64,000 nucleotides of DNA. Origin: Corynebacterium jeddahense (GTDB lineage: Bacteria; Actinomycetota; Actinomycetes; Mycobacteriales; Mycobacteriaceae). This document shows positions 40,018-52,312 of the stretch, in pieces. The number at the start of each line of letters is the position of its first letter. Positions within the stretch are counted from its first letter, which is position 1. The translations under genes were made by a program, and so were the position numbers. The stretch spans positions 124,001 to 188,000 of the forward strand of contig NZ_CP063194.1 in assembly GCF_028609865.1 (NCBI RefSeq), written 5' to 3'. The notes beneath the pieces were generated by a model. The model searched no databases, was not told where the DNA came from, and saw only the letters and a list, made by a program, of their open reading frames with translations.

Positions 40018-41259
40018 CTACGGCTCCGCGACCTCGTACAGCGGCTGATCGAGCCGGGTGTTCGAGCGCACCTGCAGTCCGCCGATGGAGTACTCGTACG
40101 GGCGCGGGTCGGCGGGCTGGGCGGGCGCCGGCGCGGGGGCGGGGGCTGGGGCCTGCTGCACCGGCGCCTGCACCGGCGCGGGCGCGGGGTCCTGCTGGAC
40201 CGGCGCCTGCTGCACCGGCGCGGGCGCGGGGTCCTGCTGCACCGGCGCCTGCTGCACCGGCGCGGCGGGAAGGTCGGTGCTGAACTCCGCGCTCGACGGA
40301 GACTCGGTCGGCGTGTCGTGCGCCTCGGCCGACGGCGTAGCGGTCACCGTCGCCGCCGCCGTCTCGGGCGCGGCCGTCGTGCTGCCGGTCGCCGAGCCGC
40401 CCACGCTGTTGGTCACCGTGCCGATGTACGCGGACGCCGAGTCGCGGTCCACCCCCGACGGCGAGGTGATCACCACGGCACCGACGCCGGCGAGCAGCAG
40501 CGCCGCCCCGGCCGCGGCCGCCGCGACGAGGGTGCCCCGCCCGCGGCCCCTAGAGGCGGGCTCGGTGGCGCCGGGGAACTCCTCCGTGTCGGCGGCGAGC
40601 GCGGCGGCCTCCGCGTCGGCGGTGGCGAAGAAGCCGGTGTCGGGGCGCGCGACGTCGTCTTCCTCGCTGAGGTCGCGCACGAGCGCCGGCAGCGGCGAGA
40701 CCGCCGGCAGCGCGCCCGCGGGCAGCGGCGCGGCGGAGACGGTGAGGTCGCCGGAGGCGTCGATAAACCCGCGCACGACGGCCTCGAGACCGCGCTGCCG
40801 CAGCCGCTCGAGCGTCGGCGCGAGCGCCTCGCACGCCTGCGCGCCGAGCTCGCCGACCGGGTCGCCGTCGAGGTTGAGCGCCGCGCCGTCGCAGGTGAAT
40901 AGCAGTTGAGCCGGCGTATCGACGTCCAACGGCTCGTCCAGCGCCGCCCCGTAGACCGCCGCCTCCGGCAGGAGCACCCACGGCGCGCGCGGGGGAACGT
41001 TGACCGGCAGCACCTGGCCCGGCTCGGGCAGCGCGACCGCGCCGTCCACGACGGCGACCTCGGGCTCGAGGCCGGCGTCGGCGATCTGGCGCAGCTCCCG
41101 GTCGGCGCCGATCGTCCCGAGTACGGCGCCGTCGGCGACGACGTCGAAGCCGCCGTCACCGTTCGTGCGGAGGGCGGCGGTGGTGGGCGAAGCTCCGTCG
41201 ATACGCATGCCCGAAATCGCCTCCCGACGAGGCCCTTTCGGCACCGCGTAGACGGCCAT
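40018..41259 (-). CDS. Membrane protein with a Pro/Gln-rich outer tail, function unknown
   Basis: 413 residues from the ATG at 41257-41259. A cytoplasmic N-terminal half (about 1-235, beginning MAVYAVPKGPRREAISGMRI) resembles nothing I know. One membrane helix follows (about 243-268, LVAAAAAGAALLLAGVGAVV), then an outside segment with Thr/Ser-rich linker and tandem PVQQAPVQQDPAPA units, ending in YEYSIGGLQVRSNTRL. Possible -10 TATACT lies at 41310-41305. The gene between leuA and the dnaQ-like gene may be corynebacterial only. Confidence 0.75.
   Translation of the reverse strand: MAVYAVPKGPRREAISGMRIDGASPTTAALRTNGDGGFDVVADGAVLGTIGADRELRQIADAGLEPEVAVVDGAVALPEPGQVLPVNVPPRAPWVLLPEAAVYGAALDEPLDVDTPAQLLFTCDGAALNLDGDPVGELGAQACEALAPTLERLRQRGLEAVVRGFIDASGDLTVSAAPLPAGALPAVSPLPALVRDLSEEDDVARPDTGFFATADAEAAALAADTEEFPGATEPASRGRGRGTLVAAAAAGAALLLAGVGAVVITSPSGVDRDSASAYIGTVTNSVGGSATGSTTAAPETAAATVTATPSAEAHDTPTESPSSAEFSTDLPAAPVQQAPVQQDPAPAPVQQAPVQQDPAPAPVQAPVQQAPAPAPAPAPAQPADPRPYEYSIGGLQVRSNTRLDQPLYEVAEP
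40125..40262 (-). repeat. Tandem repeat encoding PVQQAPVQQDPAPA
   Basis: GC-rich imperfect units around CTGCTGCACCGGCGC, two full longer units plus partial ones, in the outer tail of the membrane protein. Confidence 0.65.
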
Positions 41260-41329
41260 GCGCACCAACTCCGCTGACTAAAATGTGTGGTCTAGTTCCC
41301 CGCAAGTATAACGACCGCGGCGCGAAACG

Positions 41330-43216
<1,887 letters not shown>

Positions 43217-43270
43217 TTAGAAAGCCTGATTCCCGCCGCGGCGTCGAAGGAGAAGCGCCCGTTGCGACAT
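43217..43270 (-). CDS. leuL: Leucine leader peptide, 17 residues
   Basis: MSQRALLLRRRGGNQAF, with three consecutive leucine codons (CTT CTC CTT), ends 72 nt before the leuA start. TAGGCT lies 7 nt before its ATG, so the leader itself is leaderless. Ribosome stalling at the Leu codons should alter folding of the following hairpin. Confidence 0.75.
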   Translation of the reverse strand: MSQRALLLRRRGGNQAF

Positions 43271-43277
43271 GCGTCAC

Positions 43278-43283
43278 AGCCTA
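43278..43283 (-). promoter_or_regulatory. -10 box of leuL-leuA
   Basis: TAGGCT on the minus strand, 7 nt before the leader ATG at 43270. Confidence 0.5.
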
Positions 43284-43285
43284 CA

Positions 43286-44140
43286 CTATTTGACGCTCAC
43301 CCGCGTCAGCATCGCGGCGGAGACGAGCATCACGCTTATCGACGTCCCAACGGCCACCCACCCCGCAGCCGACTGCACGCCGAAGGTTTCGCCCAGCACC
43401 GCGATGCCGAGCGAGAACGCCACGATCGGCTCGACGATCTTCGACGCCGGCAGTGACGTGGCCAGGTTGCCCGCGGCGAACGCGTACTGCTGCACGAGCG
43501 TGCCGGCGGTCGCCGCGACGAGCATCGCCCAGAGCTGCCACGACGTGATGAGGCCGGTCAGCCCGCCGGCGACGAAATCGTCGACCGCCACCTTCGAGAA
43601 CACGGCCTGGTAGCCGAACATGGCGCCGCAGGCGATGCCGAAGATGAGGGCTTTGGCGCTGGCGCGTCGTCGAGAAGCGAGTGCGAACGCGCCGACGACG
43701 ACCCCGATCGCGGTGGCGACGACGATGACCCATTCCCACGCGGGCGGCGTGCGCTCGCCGTGGCCGGGGTGGCCGAGGACGACGACGCCGCCGACGCTCG
43801 CCGTGAGCGCGATCGCCCAGAACGCCTCGGGCGTGGTCATGTGGCGGTGCTCCGCCCACGCGGAGAAAATGAGCGTGAGCATGAGCGACAGCGCGAGCAC
43901 CGGCTGGACCACGAGCAGCGAGCCGAACGCGAGCGCGGTGGCCTGGAAGCCGTACGCGAGGAACGCGAGCCCCATCGACGCCCACCACGACCACTGCTTG
44001 ATGGACGACAGCGGGGAATCGGCCGCCTCCTCGCCCTGGCGGGCGCCGCCGCGCATGATGCGGTGCCGCCAGACCGTTCCCGCCGCCATGGTCGCGGCCG
44101 ACAGAAGCGCGAACGCGACGGCGAGAAAATTGTTGTGCAC
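43286..44140 (-). CDS. EamA/DMT-family transporter
   Basis: 284 residues, about ten membrane helices in two EamA-like halves ([59 protein letters not shown]). The substrate is unknown; the family exports metabolites such as amino acids, and the position between leuA and lysC is suggestive only. GTG start at 44138-44140; TAATAT lies 8 nt upstream. Its stop codon is only 2 bp from the leuL -10 box. Confidence 0.85.
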   Translation of the reverse strand: MHNNFLAVAFALLSAATMAAGTVWRHRIMRGGARQGEEAADSPLSSIKQWSWWASMGLAFLAYGFQATALAFGSLLVVQPVLALSLMLTLIFSAWAEHRHMTTPEAFWAIALTASVGGVVVLGHPGHGERTPPAWEWVIVVATAIGVVVGAFALASRRRASAKALIFGIACGAMFGYQAVFSKVAVDDFVAGGLTGLITSWQLWAMLVAATAGTLVQQYAFAAGNLATSLPASKIVEPIVAFSLGIAVLGETFGVQSAAGWVAVGTSISVMLVSAAMLTRVSVK

Positions 44141-44234
44141 GGTGAATGATATTAACGCGGGTGGCGGGGGGCGCACTTTTGGGACGCTATTCTTGACCGT
44201 TGGAATGCACGCGTGGAATTGCGGGAGGTTGCAG

Positions 44235-45500
44235 ATGGCACTGATCGTCCAGAAGTACGGGGGCTCCTCCCTGGAAAGCGCGGAGCGGATCAAGGCGGTC
44301 GCCGAGCGCATCGTGGCGACGCGCCGGGCGGGCAACGACGTCGTTGTCGTCTGCTCCGCGATGGGCGACACCACCGACGAGCTGCTCGACCTCGCCGCCC
44401 AGGTCAACCCGGCGCCGCCCGCGCGCGAAATGGACATGCTGCTCACCGCCGGTGAGCGCATCTCCAACTCGCTCGTTGCCATGGCGGTGCACGCGCTGGG
44501 GGAGAAGGTGCAGTCCTTCACCGGCTCGCAGGCCGGCGTGATCACGACAGAGCGGCACGGCAACGCGCGCATCCTCGAGGTCACACCGGGCCGCGTGCAG
44601 GACGCGGTGGACAAGGGGCGGATCGCTATCGTCGCCGGCTTCCAGGGCGTGAACCGGGAGACGAGGGACGTGACCACCCTCGGCCGCGGCGGCTCGGACA
44701 CGACGGCGGTGGCGCTCGCCGCGGCGATGAACGCCGACGAGTGCGAGATCTACTCCGACGTCGACGGCGTCTACACCGCCGACCCGCGCATCGTGCCCGA
44801 CGCGAAGAAGCTGGACACGCTCTGCTTCGAGGAGATGCTCGAGCTCGCGGCGAGCGGCTCGAAGATCCTGGTCCTGCGCAGCGTGGAGTACGCCCGCGCG
44901 TTCAACGTGCCCCTGCGGGTGCGCTCGTCATACAGCAACGACACCGGCACCCTCGTCGCCGGAGCATTGGAGGATATCCCCATGGAAGAAGCAGTACTCA
45001 CCGGCGTGGCCACCGACGACTCGGAGGCGAAGATCACCATCCTCGGCATCACCGACGCCGTGGGCGAGGCCGCGAAGGTCTTCCGCGCGCTCGCGGACGC
45101 CGAGGTGAACATCGACATGGTGATCCAGAACATCTCCAACGTCGAGGACAACAAGACCGACATCACGTTCACCCTGCCCAAGGCCGATGGCGCGCGCACG
45201 ATGGAGCTGCTGCGCGCCCTCCAGGCCGCGGAGGGCTGGGACGACCTGAGCTACGACGACGAGATTGGCAAGGTCTCCCTCGTCGGCGCCGGCATGAAGT
45301 CGCACCCGGGCGTGACCGCGGACTTCTGCGACGCGCTGCGCGACGCCGGGATCAACATCGAGATGATCACCACCTCCGAGATCCGCATCACCGCCGTCGT
45401 GCGGCAGAAGGACGTCGCGGAGGCCGCGCGCGCCATCCACACGAAGTTCGACCTCGGCGGCGACGAGCCGGCCGTGGTCTACGCCGGCACTGGACGCTAA
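44235..45500 (+). CDS. lysC: Aspartate kinase (alpha subunit)
   Basis: 421 residues, the length of the C. glutamicum enzyme. Kinase domain with [25 protein letters not shown] and [16 protein letters not shown]; two ACT domains from about 260 bind lysine and threonine for concerted feedback inhibition. ATG with GGGAGG 6 nt upstream; a possible -10 TATTCT lies at 44188. Followed after 27 bp by asd. Confidence 0.97.
   Translation: MALIVQKYGGSSLESAERIKAVAERIVATRRAGNDVVVVCSAMGDTTDELLDLAAQVNPAPPAREMDMLLTAGERISNSLVAMAVHALGEKVQSFTGSQAGVITTERHGNARILEVTPGRVQDAVDKGRIAIVAGFQGVNRETRDVTTLGRGGSDTTAVALAAAMNADECEIYSDVDGVYTADPRIVPDAKKLDTLCFEEMLELAASGSKILVLRSVEYARAFNVPLRVRSSYSNDTGTLVAGALEDIPMEEAVLTGVATDDSEAKITILGITDAVGEAAKVFRALADAEVNIDMVIQNISNVEDNKTDITFTLPKADGARTMELLRALQAAEGWDDLSYDDEIGKVSLVGAGMKSHPGVTADFCDALRDAGINIEMITTSEIRITAVVRQKDVAEAARAIHTKFDLGGDEPAVVYAGTGR
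44982..45500 (+). CDS. Internal start giving the aspartate kinase beta subunit
   Basis: The in-frame ATG at codon 250 ([17 protein letters not shown]) is preceded by GGAGGA 7 nt upstream. In C. glutamicum the same Met250 starts the beta subunit of the alpha2beta2 enzyme. The 172-residue product holds only the ACT domains. Confidence 0.75.
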   Translation: MEEAVLTGVATDDSEAKITILGITDAVGEAAKVFRALADAEVNIDMVIQNISNVEDNKTDITFTLPKADGARTMELLRALQAAEGWDDLSYDDEIGKVSLVGAGMKSHPGVTADFCDALRDAGINIEMITTSEIRITAVVRQKDVAEAARAIHTKFDLGGDEPAVVYAGTGR

Positions 45501-46553
<1,053 letters not shown>

Positions 46554-46580
46554 CGGGTTTGGCGCCCCCGCTCCGGTGAT

Positions 46581-46611
46581 CTCTGACACATTCCGGCGGA
46601 ATCTGTCAGAG
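46581..46611. terminator. Bidirectional terminator between asd and the YkvI-type gene
   Basis: CTCTGACA-C-ATTCCG pairs with CGGAAT-C-TGTCAGAG, 14 of 15 positions, between convergent genes. Confidence 0.75.
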
Positions 46612-46629
46612 GGGCTTTGGGGTTGGCGG

Positions 46630-48120
46630 CTACAGCTTGGTGGAGCCGGTGTCGTCGGTAGTGCTGGCGCTGCTGGCGTCGACCGCGGTGGAGCCGCCCA
46701 GGCTGTTGTCCTCGCCGGCCGCGGCTTCCTCGGCCTCCTCGGCGGCGATGAGCTCGTCGACGGTGCGGTCGTTCCACGGCTCGTCAGGGTTGGCCGCGTA
46801 CTCCTCGGCCGTGACCGGCTCGGTGTAGGAGACGTACACCACGTCGGAGGGGTTCTCCAGGTCCTCGAGCTCGAAGTCGCTGTCCTCGTCCTCCGCGAGC
46901 TCCTGTGCGACCTCCTCCTCTAGGGCCTCAGACAGCTCCTCGGAGTCCACGTTGGACTTGGCGGTGATGTACTCCAGCTCGCGCTCGTCGTTTTTGGTGA
47001 AGCGCTCGGCCGGGTCCATCTTCTTGCGGGTCAGCTCCAGGGCGCGGCGGCGGCGGTCGCCTTCCTTGCGCAGCTTCGGAATGCCGCGGACCCACGCCAA
47101 CGTCATCACGACGATGAGCAGGATGCCCAGGTAGCCCAGGATCGGGTACACGGTGGACACCAGCTGCTGGAAGCCCACAAAGGACAGGACGAAGCCGATC
47201 ACGCAGGCGGAGATGAAGATGACGCGGAACTTGTCCTCGCGGCCGCGGGCCAGGCGCTTGCCCAGGGCGAAGAACATGCCCAGGGAGGTGGCGAAGATCA
47301 TGCCGAAGATGACCAGGGACATGATCAGGCCCATGGTCGGGTTGATGTCCGTGATCAGGGTCAGAAGCGGCATGTCCTGGCCGGAGACGGTGTCGATCTT
47401 CACCAACAGCGCCAGGGCCAGCAGCATGAGCATGACCAGGTAGCCCAGGCCGCCGAACAGGCCGCCGAGGCCTGCCGCGCGGGTGTCCAGCTGGTTGCCG
47501 CCGATGACGAGCGCCATGGACACCACGCACATGACGTTGAGGCCGGTGTAGTTCAGCGCGGAGATCCACCAGTTGGGCAGGGAGGTGTCCACGTTTGCGG
47601 CCGCCGCGTTGAGGGCGCTCCAGTCCGGGTTGGCGTTGATAAGCGTCCAACCGCACCCGACGATGACGAAGACCAGCAGGAACGGGGTCAGCGCGCCGAT
47701 GGCGCCGGTGACCTTGTCCACGTCCAGCATGCCGAAGCCGATGGTGAGCGCGAGCATGAGCACCGCACCAACCCAGACGGGCAGGCCGAACTGCTGGTTC
47801 AGGTTCGCACCCGCACCGGCGAACATGACGAAGCCGATGGAGAACAGCGTGACGATGGTGGCGATGTCCAGGATCCAGCCCATCAACTTGGATGAGATGG
47901 AGCCGAGCACCTCCATGTGCTCCTTGGCCTGGAAGAAGGAGCCGAGCTGGAGGATGGTCACGCCGGCGATGAGCATGAGCACGGAGCCGAGGACTGCGCC
48001 CCACATGCCCTTCGTGCCGAAGGCGGAGAAGTACAGCATCGCCTCCTGGCCCGAGGCGAAGCCGGCGCCCACGACGGTGCCGATGAAGGCAAATGAAATT
48101 AAGAGTGCGTTCTTCAACAT
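46630..48120 (-). CDS. YkvI-family carrier (APC/LeuT fold) with acidic cytoplasmic tail
   Basis: 496 residues. About ten membrane helices, starting SFAFIGTVVGAGFASGQEAM, which is typical of YkvI-like and branched-chain-carrier-like permeases; ALVIGGNQLDTRAAGLGG and VSGQDMPLLTLI follow. From about 355 a charged tail of about 140 residues (EALEEEVAQELAEDEDSDFELEDLEN) is unusual and may be regulatory. The substrate is unknown. TAGACT lies 9 nt before the ATG. Confidence 0.8.
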   Translation of the reverse strand: MLKNALLISFAFIGTVVGAGFASGQEAMLYFSAFGTKGMWGAVLGSVLMLIAGVTILQLGSFFQAKEHMEVLGSISSKLMGWILDIATIVTLFSIGFVMFAGAGANLNQQFGLPVWVGAVLMLALTIGFGMLDVDKVTGAIGALTPFLLVFVIVGCGWTLINANPDWSALNAAAANVDTSLPNWWISALNYTGLNVMCVVSMALVIGGNQLDTRAAGLGGLFGGLGYLVMLMLLALALLVKIDTVSGQDMPLLTLITDINPTMGLIMSLVIFGMIFATSLGMFFALGKRLARGREDKFRVIFISACVIGFVLSFVGFQQLVSTVYPILGYLGILLIVVMTLAWVRGIPKLRKEGDRRRRALELTRKKMDPAERFTKNDERELEYITAKSNVDSEELSEALEEEVAQELAEDEDSDFELEDLENPSDVVYVSYTEPVTAEEYAANPDEPWNDRTVDELIAAEEAEEAAAGEDNSLGGSTAVDASSASTTDDTGSTKL

Positions 48121-48145
48121 AATGCGTTCAGTCTATTCAAAGGTC

Positions 48146-48703
48146 CTATTTGGGCTGGATTTCGCTCTCGACGACCCACTTGTGCCGCTTCATGGTCATC
48201 TCCGGCGAGTCGATGTCCACCATGTAGACCGTCTCGTCGGTGGAGGAATCGATGGTCGCCTCCGCGCCCTGCATGCCGGACATGTGCTCCGCGGTGATCG
48301 TGGCGGTGTCGCCCGCCTTGAGCTCCTCGCCGCCAACACCGTCGAGCTCTTCCTGCACGACCCACCTGTGGTTGCTCACCGGGTCGCCGCCGTCCGTCGG
48401 CGTGTAGGACACGGCGTACGCGGTGGTGTCGAACGCGCCGGAGATGGTGGCGGTGGCGCCGTCCATGCCAGGCATGTGGTCGGCCGTGAGCGTGACCTCG
48501 GTGCCCACAGGGTAGGTCGGGTCCGTCGCCTCGGCGATGCCGGCCGGGGCAGGCCCGCCGTCCGCCGGGTGGTCGTGCCCGCCGTGCGCTCCGTGCTCGG
48601 CGTGCTCCGTGGGGGCGTCGTCGCTTTCCGACGCACACCCAGCCACCGAAATGGCCGCCATCGCCGCAAGGGTGGTCAGTGCCAGTGATTGAGAAATACG
48701 CAT
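48146..48703 (-). CDS. Lipoprotein with two YdhK-type (DUF1541) domains
   Basis: 185 residues. Lipobox AISVAGC with Cys23; then a His-rich spacer (EHAEHGAHGGHDH) and two repeats of the form HMPGMDGATATISGAFDTTAY and HMSGMQGAEATIDSSTDETVY, each ending in HRWVVQEE or HKWVVESE. DUF1541 proteins are cell-surface proteins of unproven role; the His and Met content suggests metal (copper) binding. TAGGGT plus 7 nt precedes the ATG. Confidence 0.85.
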   Translation of the reverse strand: MRISQSLALTTLAAMAAISVAGCASESDDAPTEHAEHGAHGGHDHPADGGPAPAGIAEATDPTYPVGTEVTLTADHMPGMDGATATISGAFDTTAYAVSYTPTDGGDPVSNHRWVVQEELDGVGGEELKAGDTATITAEHMSGMQGAEATIDSSTDETVYMVDIDSPEMTMKRHKWVVESEIQPK

Positions 48704-48710
48704 GCCCTCA

Positions 48711-48716
48711 ACCCTA
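48711..48716 (-). promoter_or_regulatory. -10 box of the lipoprotein gene (leaderless)
   Basis: TAGGGT on the minus strand, 7 nt before the ATG at 48703. Confidence 0.45.
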
Positions 48717-48727
48717 GCTTCGCGGGC

Positions 48728-49249
48728 CTAGTTACTCCCGGCAACCAGATCCCGCCGCGCCCGCGCCACCCGCGAGCGGATCGTGCCCACGCGCACCCCG
48801 GCGATCTTCGCGGCCTCCTCGTACGTGTAGCCGAGCACCTGCGTGAGCACGAGGGCTTCGCGGCGCTCGGGCGGCAGCTCGTCGAGAAGCGAGCGCGCGT
48901 CGATGACGTCGCCCCACGTGCTGGGATCCTCGGTGGGTGCGGCCTCGTAGCTGGCGGCGGCGCGCGGCCGGGCGCTGTCGCGGCGCACCGAGTCCACCCA
49001 CGCGCGCCGCGCGAGCGAGAGCAGCCACGTGCGCGCGGTGGAGCGGCCCTGGAAGCGGGGCAGCGCGCCGAGGACGCGCAGGTAGGTCTCCTGCGTGAGG
49101 TCGTCGGCGTGCTCGGGCCCGGCGAGGTGGGCGAGCAGGCGCCACACGTCGTCCTGGGTGAGCCGGATGAATTCGGTGAGCGCGGCCTTGTCGCCCCGGC
49201 CGGCGCGCAGGGCCAGGTCGGTGACGTAGGCGTCGTCGCTCGTGCTCAC
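48728..49249 (-). CDS. sigC: ECF RNA polymerase sigma factor
   Basis: 173 residues with sigma-2 (EHADDLTQETYLRVLGALPRF, then TARTWLLSLARRAWVD) and sigma-4 (LPPERREALVLTQVLGYTYEEAAKIAGVRVGTIRSRVARARRDL) only. Closest by memory to corynebacterial SigC. No anti-sigma gene is adjacent. GTG start with TAACTT 7 nt upstream, the -10 overlapping the mrpG stop codon. Confidence 0.88.
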   Translation of the reverse strand: MSTSDDAYVTDLALRAGRGDKAALTEFIRLTQDDVWRLLAHLAGPEHADDLTQETYLRVLGALPRFQGRSTARTWLLSLARRAWVDSVRRDSARPRAAASYEAAPTEDPSTWGDVIDARSLLDELPPERREALVLTQVLGYTYEEAAKIAGVRVGTIRSRVARARRDLVAGSN

Positions 49250-49256
49250 GCCTTTG

Positions 49257-49262
49257 AAGTTA
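49257..49262 (-). promoter_or_regulatory. -10 box of sigC inside the end of mrpG
   Basis: TAACTT on the minus strand; its TAA is the mrpG stop codon. Seven nt separate it from the sigC GTG. Confidence 0.45.
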
Positions 49263-49589
49263 CCGGCCGTTGGCGATGGGCATCTTGTCCACGACGGTCA
49301 CGCCGTAGACGGAGCGGCCCATGATGAAGGACGCGACGGAGCCGACGATCCACACCGCGGCGATCGCGATGACGGCGCGGAGGAAGTCGTTGAGGTCGAA
49401 CCCGGTGGTGGACCAGGAGTAGACGAGCTTGGCCACCACGAGCAGCGGGAACGCGATGCACACGAGCGGGCCGAGCAGGTTCACGCGGGTGAGCGCGTCG
49501 GGCGCGCGCAGCTGGAGGATCGTCGTGGCGACGACGCAGATGGTCGCGAGCACCACGAGTGCGGAGACGGCGATTTCGGCGGCGGTCAT
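49260..49589 (-). CDS. mrpG: Na+/H+ antiporter subunit MrpG
   Basis: 109 residues, three membrane helices (AVSALVVLATICVVATTILQ; NLLGPLVCIAFPLLVVAKLV; VIAIAAVWIVGSVASFIM), with LRAPDALTRVNLLGP typical for MrpG. Last gene of the mrp operon, 1 nt behind mrpF. Confidence 0.9.
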   Translation of the reverse strand: MTAAEIAVSALVVLATICVVATTILQLRAPDALTRVNLLGPLVCIAFPLLVVAKLVYSWSTTGFDLNDFLRAVIAIAAVWIVGSVASFIMGRSVYGVTVVDKMPIANGR

Positions 49590-49590
49590 G

Positions 49591-49857
49591 CTAGCGGCGT
49601 CCTCTCGAGATGATGCGGGCCATGGAGATGGTGGGGATCACGCCGCACACGAGGCCGGCGAGGATCGGGATTTCGTAGCCGATGGTGGTGGAGTGCCACA
49701 GCGTCCACACGAGGTAGATGCACACCATGCCGTAGAAGATGACGTCGGCCATCACGGCGCGCGAGAGTTCGTCCTTGGTCAGGATCACCGCGCCGAGCGC
49801 GACAAGCAGGCTCACCGACATGATGATCATGCAGGCCTGCATCAGCGTCGTAAACAT
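49591..49857 (-). CDS. mrpF: Na+/H+ antiporter subunit MrpF
   Basis: 88 residues, three helices, with the family motif LTKDELSRAVMADVIFYGM. Starts directly behind the mrpE stop codon. Confidence 0.9.
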   Translation of the reverse strand: MFTTLMQACMIIMSVSLLVALGAVILTKDELSRAVMADVIFYGMVCIYLVWTLWHSTTIGYEIPILAGLVCGVIPTISMARIISRGRR

Positions 49858-50292
49858 CTAGTCCATCCTTTCCGCGGGCGGCACCGCGCCCGAGTTGTCC
49901 GGGCCCGGGTCGACGTAGGGCTCCCACTCCACCGTCTCCGGGTCGAGGGGGCGATTGCGTAACGACGGCCGGAGGTGCTCCTCCATATCCGCCAGCCCTG
50001 CGATGATGTCCTGCGGGTCCGACCCGAACACGGCCTGCACGAGCAGGATATTCGGCTCGCCCGGCGTGGCGGGGTGGCGCAGGCCCATGGACAGGGTGCC
50101 CGGGGTGGCGGTGATGGAGGTGGTGAACCAGAACACGTCCCAGTCCGTGTTCACGCGCAGGGGGTAGAAGACCACGATCGGCTCGATCTGGGCCTTCGGG
50201 TTGAAGGCGGCGACGACGGCGTCGAAGCCGGCGACGAAGATTTCCTTGATAATCCAGCAGGCGTAGCCCACGCCGTGGAAGAAGCCTCGCAT
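49858..50292 (-). CDS. mrpE: Na+/H+ antiporter subunit MrpE
   Basis: 144 residues. Shorter membrane part than usual: one amphipathic N-terminal helix (YACWIIKEIFVAGFDAV), then the cytoplasmic MrpE core PLRVNTDWDVFWFTTSITATPGTLS. Overlaps mrpD by 1 nt (TAATG). Confidence 0.88.
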   Translation of the reverse strand: MRGFFHGVGYACWIIKEIFVAGFDAVVAAFNPKAQIEPIVVFYPLRVNTDWDVFWFTTSITATPGTLSMGLRHPATPGEPNILLVQAVFGSDPQDIIAGLADMEEHLRPSLRNRPLDPETVEWEPYVDPGPDNSGAVPPAERMD

Positions 50293-51848
50293 TATCGTGC
50301 ACCTCCAGTCGCAGCGGGGGAGTTGGCGCCGAAGTCGTCGCCGGGGGCGGGGACGCCGATAGGATCGTCGCCAAGCACGGCGCTCGTGTACGCCTCAACG
50401 TCGAGCAGGTCGTCGACCGCATTCGTGGCGACGTGCCACAGGTTGCCGGCGAAGACGAACATGCACAGCGAGATGACCATGAGCACCGCGGACGGGAGCA
50501 TGAAGCTCGCGCGGACGTTGAGTGCCTCGGGGTAGTTCTGCATCGGGCGGCCCCAGAACACGCGCTGCCACATGCGCATCATGGACAACAGCGCGCCGAA
50601 GGACGCGACGATGATCGCGGTGATGGCCACCCAGGAGCGCCAGTCGCCCGGCGTGGCGGCGGCGAGGACGACCGTCACCTTGCCGAAGAGGCCGGAGAAC
50701 GGCGGGAAGCCGACGATGGAGAACGCGCCGGCCGCGAACACCGCGGACGTCCACGGGTCGCGCCGGGCGATGCCGGAGAGCTTCGCCATCGTGCCGGTGC
50801 CGTACGTCTCCTCGATCGCGCCGGCGTTGAGGGTGAGCGCGGCGATGGTGATCATGTGGTGCAGCGTGTAGAGCAGGCCGGCGGCGAGCGCGTAGCGGGC
50901 GTCGTCCTGCGTGAACGCGAGCATGATGAGGATGAACGGCATGCCGTTGACCATCTGGTAGGCGAGCACGCGGCGCATCGTCGATTCGACGAGGCCCGCG
51001 TAGCCGCCGATGAGCATGGAGATGACCATAACCACGATGATGAGCGTGTTCCAGCGCGGGTCCATGTCGAACATGATCACCCAGATGCGGAAGAGCATGT
51101 ACACCGCGACCTTCGTGTGCAGGCCGGAGAACAGGCCCATGACGCTCGCGCTTGTCGAGGGGTACGTCCTGGGCAGCCACGTGTACACCGGGAACACGCC
51201 CGCCTTCGCGGCGATGGCGATGACGACGATGCCGGTGGCCACCGTCGCCGGGCCGTGGCCGGCCGCTGTGCCCTGGAGCGCGGCGAGGTTCACCGCGCCG
51301 GTGACGGCGTAGAGGTAGCCGACGCCGAGCACGAGCATGGTCGACGCCGCGAGGTTCACCAGCACGAACATGCGCGCCGAGAGCAGGCGGTGGCGCGTGC
51401 CCGACATGGCGATCAGCCCGTAGGAGGGCAGGAGGCACACCTCGATCATCACGAAGAAGTTGAACAGGTCCGCCGTGAGCAGCGCGCCCGAGACGCCGGT
51501 GACGAGCACGAGCGTGAGCGGCGTGTAGTAGCGCGCCTGCGTCTCGCCGACGGCGATGGCGAACCAGTTCGAGGAGAGCGCGACGATCATCGTGGTCACG
51601 AGCATCACCGCGGAGAACGTGTCCGCGGCGAACGAGATGCCCACGCCGCCCTGGTACAGGCCGATGACGTGGCTGAGCGTGCCGTGCGTGTCGGTGTAGC
51701 GGTACAGCCAGATGCCGCCCACCATGTTGATGGCGGGGACGATGACGGACAGCGCGTCGTTGAGCGGCTTCCAGGGGCTCAGCGCCGTCACAGCCGCGAC
51801 GATAAGCGGCAGGGCGACGAAGACGGGCAGGATTGCGTCGACGGCCAT
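50292..51848 (-). CDS. mrpD: Na+/H+ antiporter subunit MrpD
   Basis: 518 residues, about 14 helices, NuoM/N-like. Landmarks: NFFVMIEVCLLPSYGLIAMSG, AKAGVFPVYTWLPRTYPS with the proton-path Lys, and SIVGFPPFSGLFGKV. ATG at 51846-51848 overlaps the mrpC stop codon. An acidic cytoplasmic or outside tail ends the protein. Confidence 0.92.
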   Translation of the reverse strand: MAVDAILPVFVALPLIVAAVTALSPWKPLNDALSVIVPAINMVGGIWLYRYTDTHGTLSHVIGLYQGGVGISFAADTFSAVMLVTTMIVALSSNWFAIAVGETQARYYTPLTLVLVTGVSGALLTADLFNFFVMIEVCLLPSYGLIAMSGTRHRLLSARMFVLVNLAASTMLVLGVGYLYAVTGAVNLAALQGTAAGHGPATVATGIVVIAIAAKAGVFPVYTWLPRTYPSTSASVMGLFSGLHTKVAVYMLFRIWVIMFDMDPRWNTLIIVVMVISMLIGGYAGLVESTMRRVLAYQMVNGMPFILIMLAFTQDDARYALAAGLLYTLHHMITIAALTLNAGAIEETYGTGTMAKLSGIARRDPWTSAVFAAGAFSIVGFPPFSGLFGKVTVVLAAATPGDWRSWVAITAIIVASFGALLSMMRMWQRVFWGRPMQNYPEALNVRASFMLPSAVLMVISLCMFVFAGNLWHVATNAVDDLLDVEAYTSAVLGDDPIGVPAPGDDFGANSPAATGGAR

Positions 51849-52309
51849 TAGTCCTTCACCTTCAACTTCTCGTTGGTGACGTGGCTGATCTCGTTCTCGT
51901 GCACCTCGTCGAGCTTCTTCGGGTTGAGGCGCGCGTTGCGCCCCGCCGTGGACAGCGCCGAGGGGCTGAGCCACATCTTGGAGTAGCCGGCGTCGGTGCC
52001 GGTGGGCTGCTCGGCGGTGTCGTCGTTGCGGCCGAGCGAGGCGAGCATGAGCAGGATCGTCGTGGTGGCCATCGCGATGACGACGGCGGTGAGCACGAAC
52101 GCCTGCGGCAGCGGGTCCGCCATGTCCTCGAACGGGGTGCGCGAGGGGAAGTCCTCGCCGCGCCAGGCGCCGACGCCGGTGGCCAGCAGGGTGAGGTTGG
52201 TGGCGTGGCCGAATAGGGACATGCCGAAGACGATGCGGACCATGCCGCGCTGCAGGACCAGGTAGACGGACCCCGCGACGAGGACCGCGACGGTAAGTGC
52301 CATGACCAT
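51848..52309 (-). CDS. mrpC: Na+/H+ antiporter subunit MrpC
   Basis: 153 residues, NuoK-like, three helices (FGMSLFGHATNLTLLATGVG; PQAFVLTAVVIAMATTTILLML), plus a C-terminal hydrophilic extension of about 55 residues. Confidence 0.9.
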   Translation of the reverse strand: MVMALTVAVLVAGSVYLVLQRGMVRIVFGMSLFGHATNLTLLATGVGAWRGEDFPSRTPFEDMADPLPQAFVLTAVVIAMATTTILLMLASLGRNDDTAEQPTGTDAGYSKMWLSPSALSTAGRNARLNPKKLDEVHENEISHVTNEKLKVKD

Positions 52310-52312
52310 GGG

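Noticed and set aside
43620..44234. Upstream extension of the lysC frame
   Set aside because: It lies antisense to the EamA transporter; ATG 44235 with GGGAGG gives the standard 421-residue aspartokinase.
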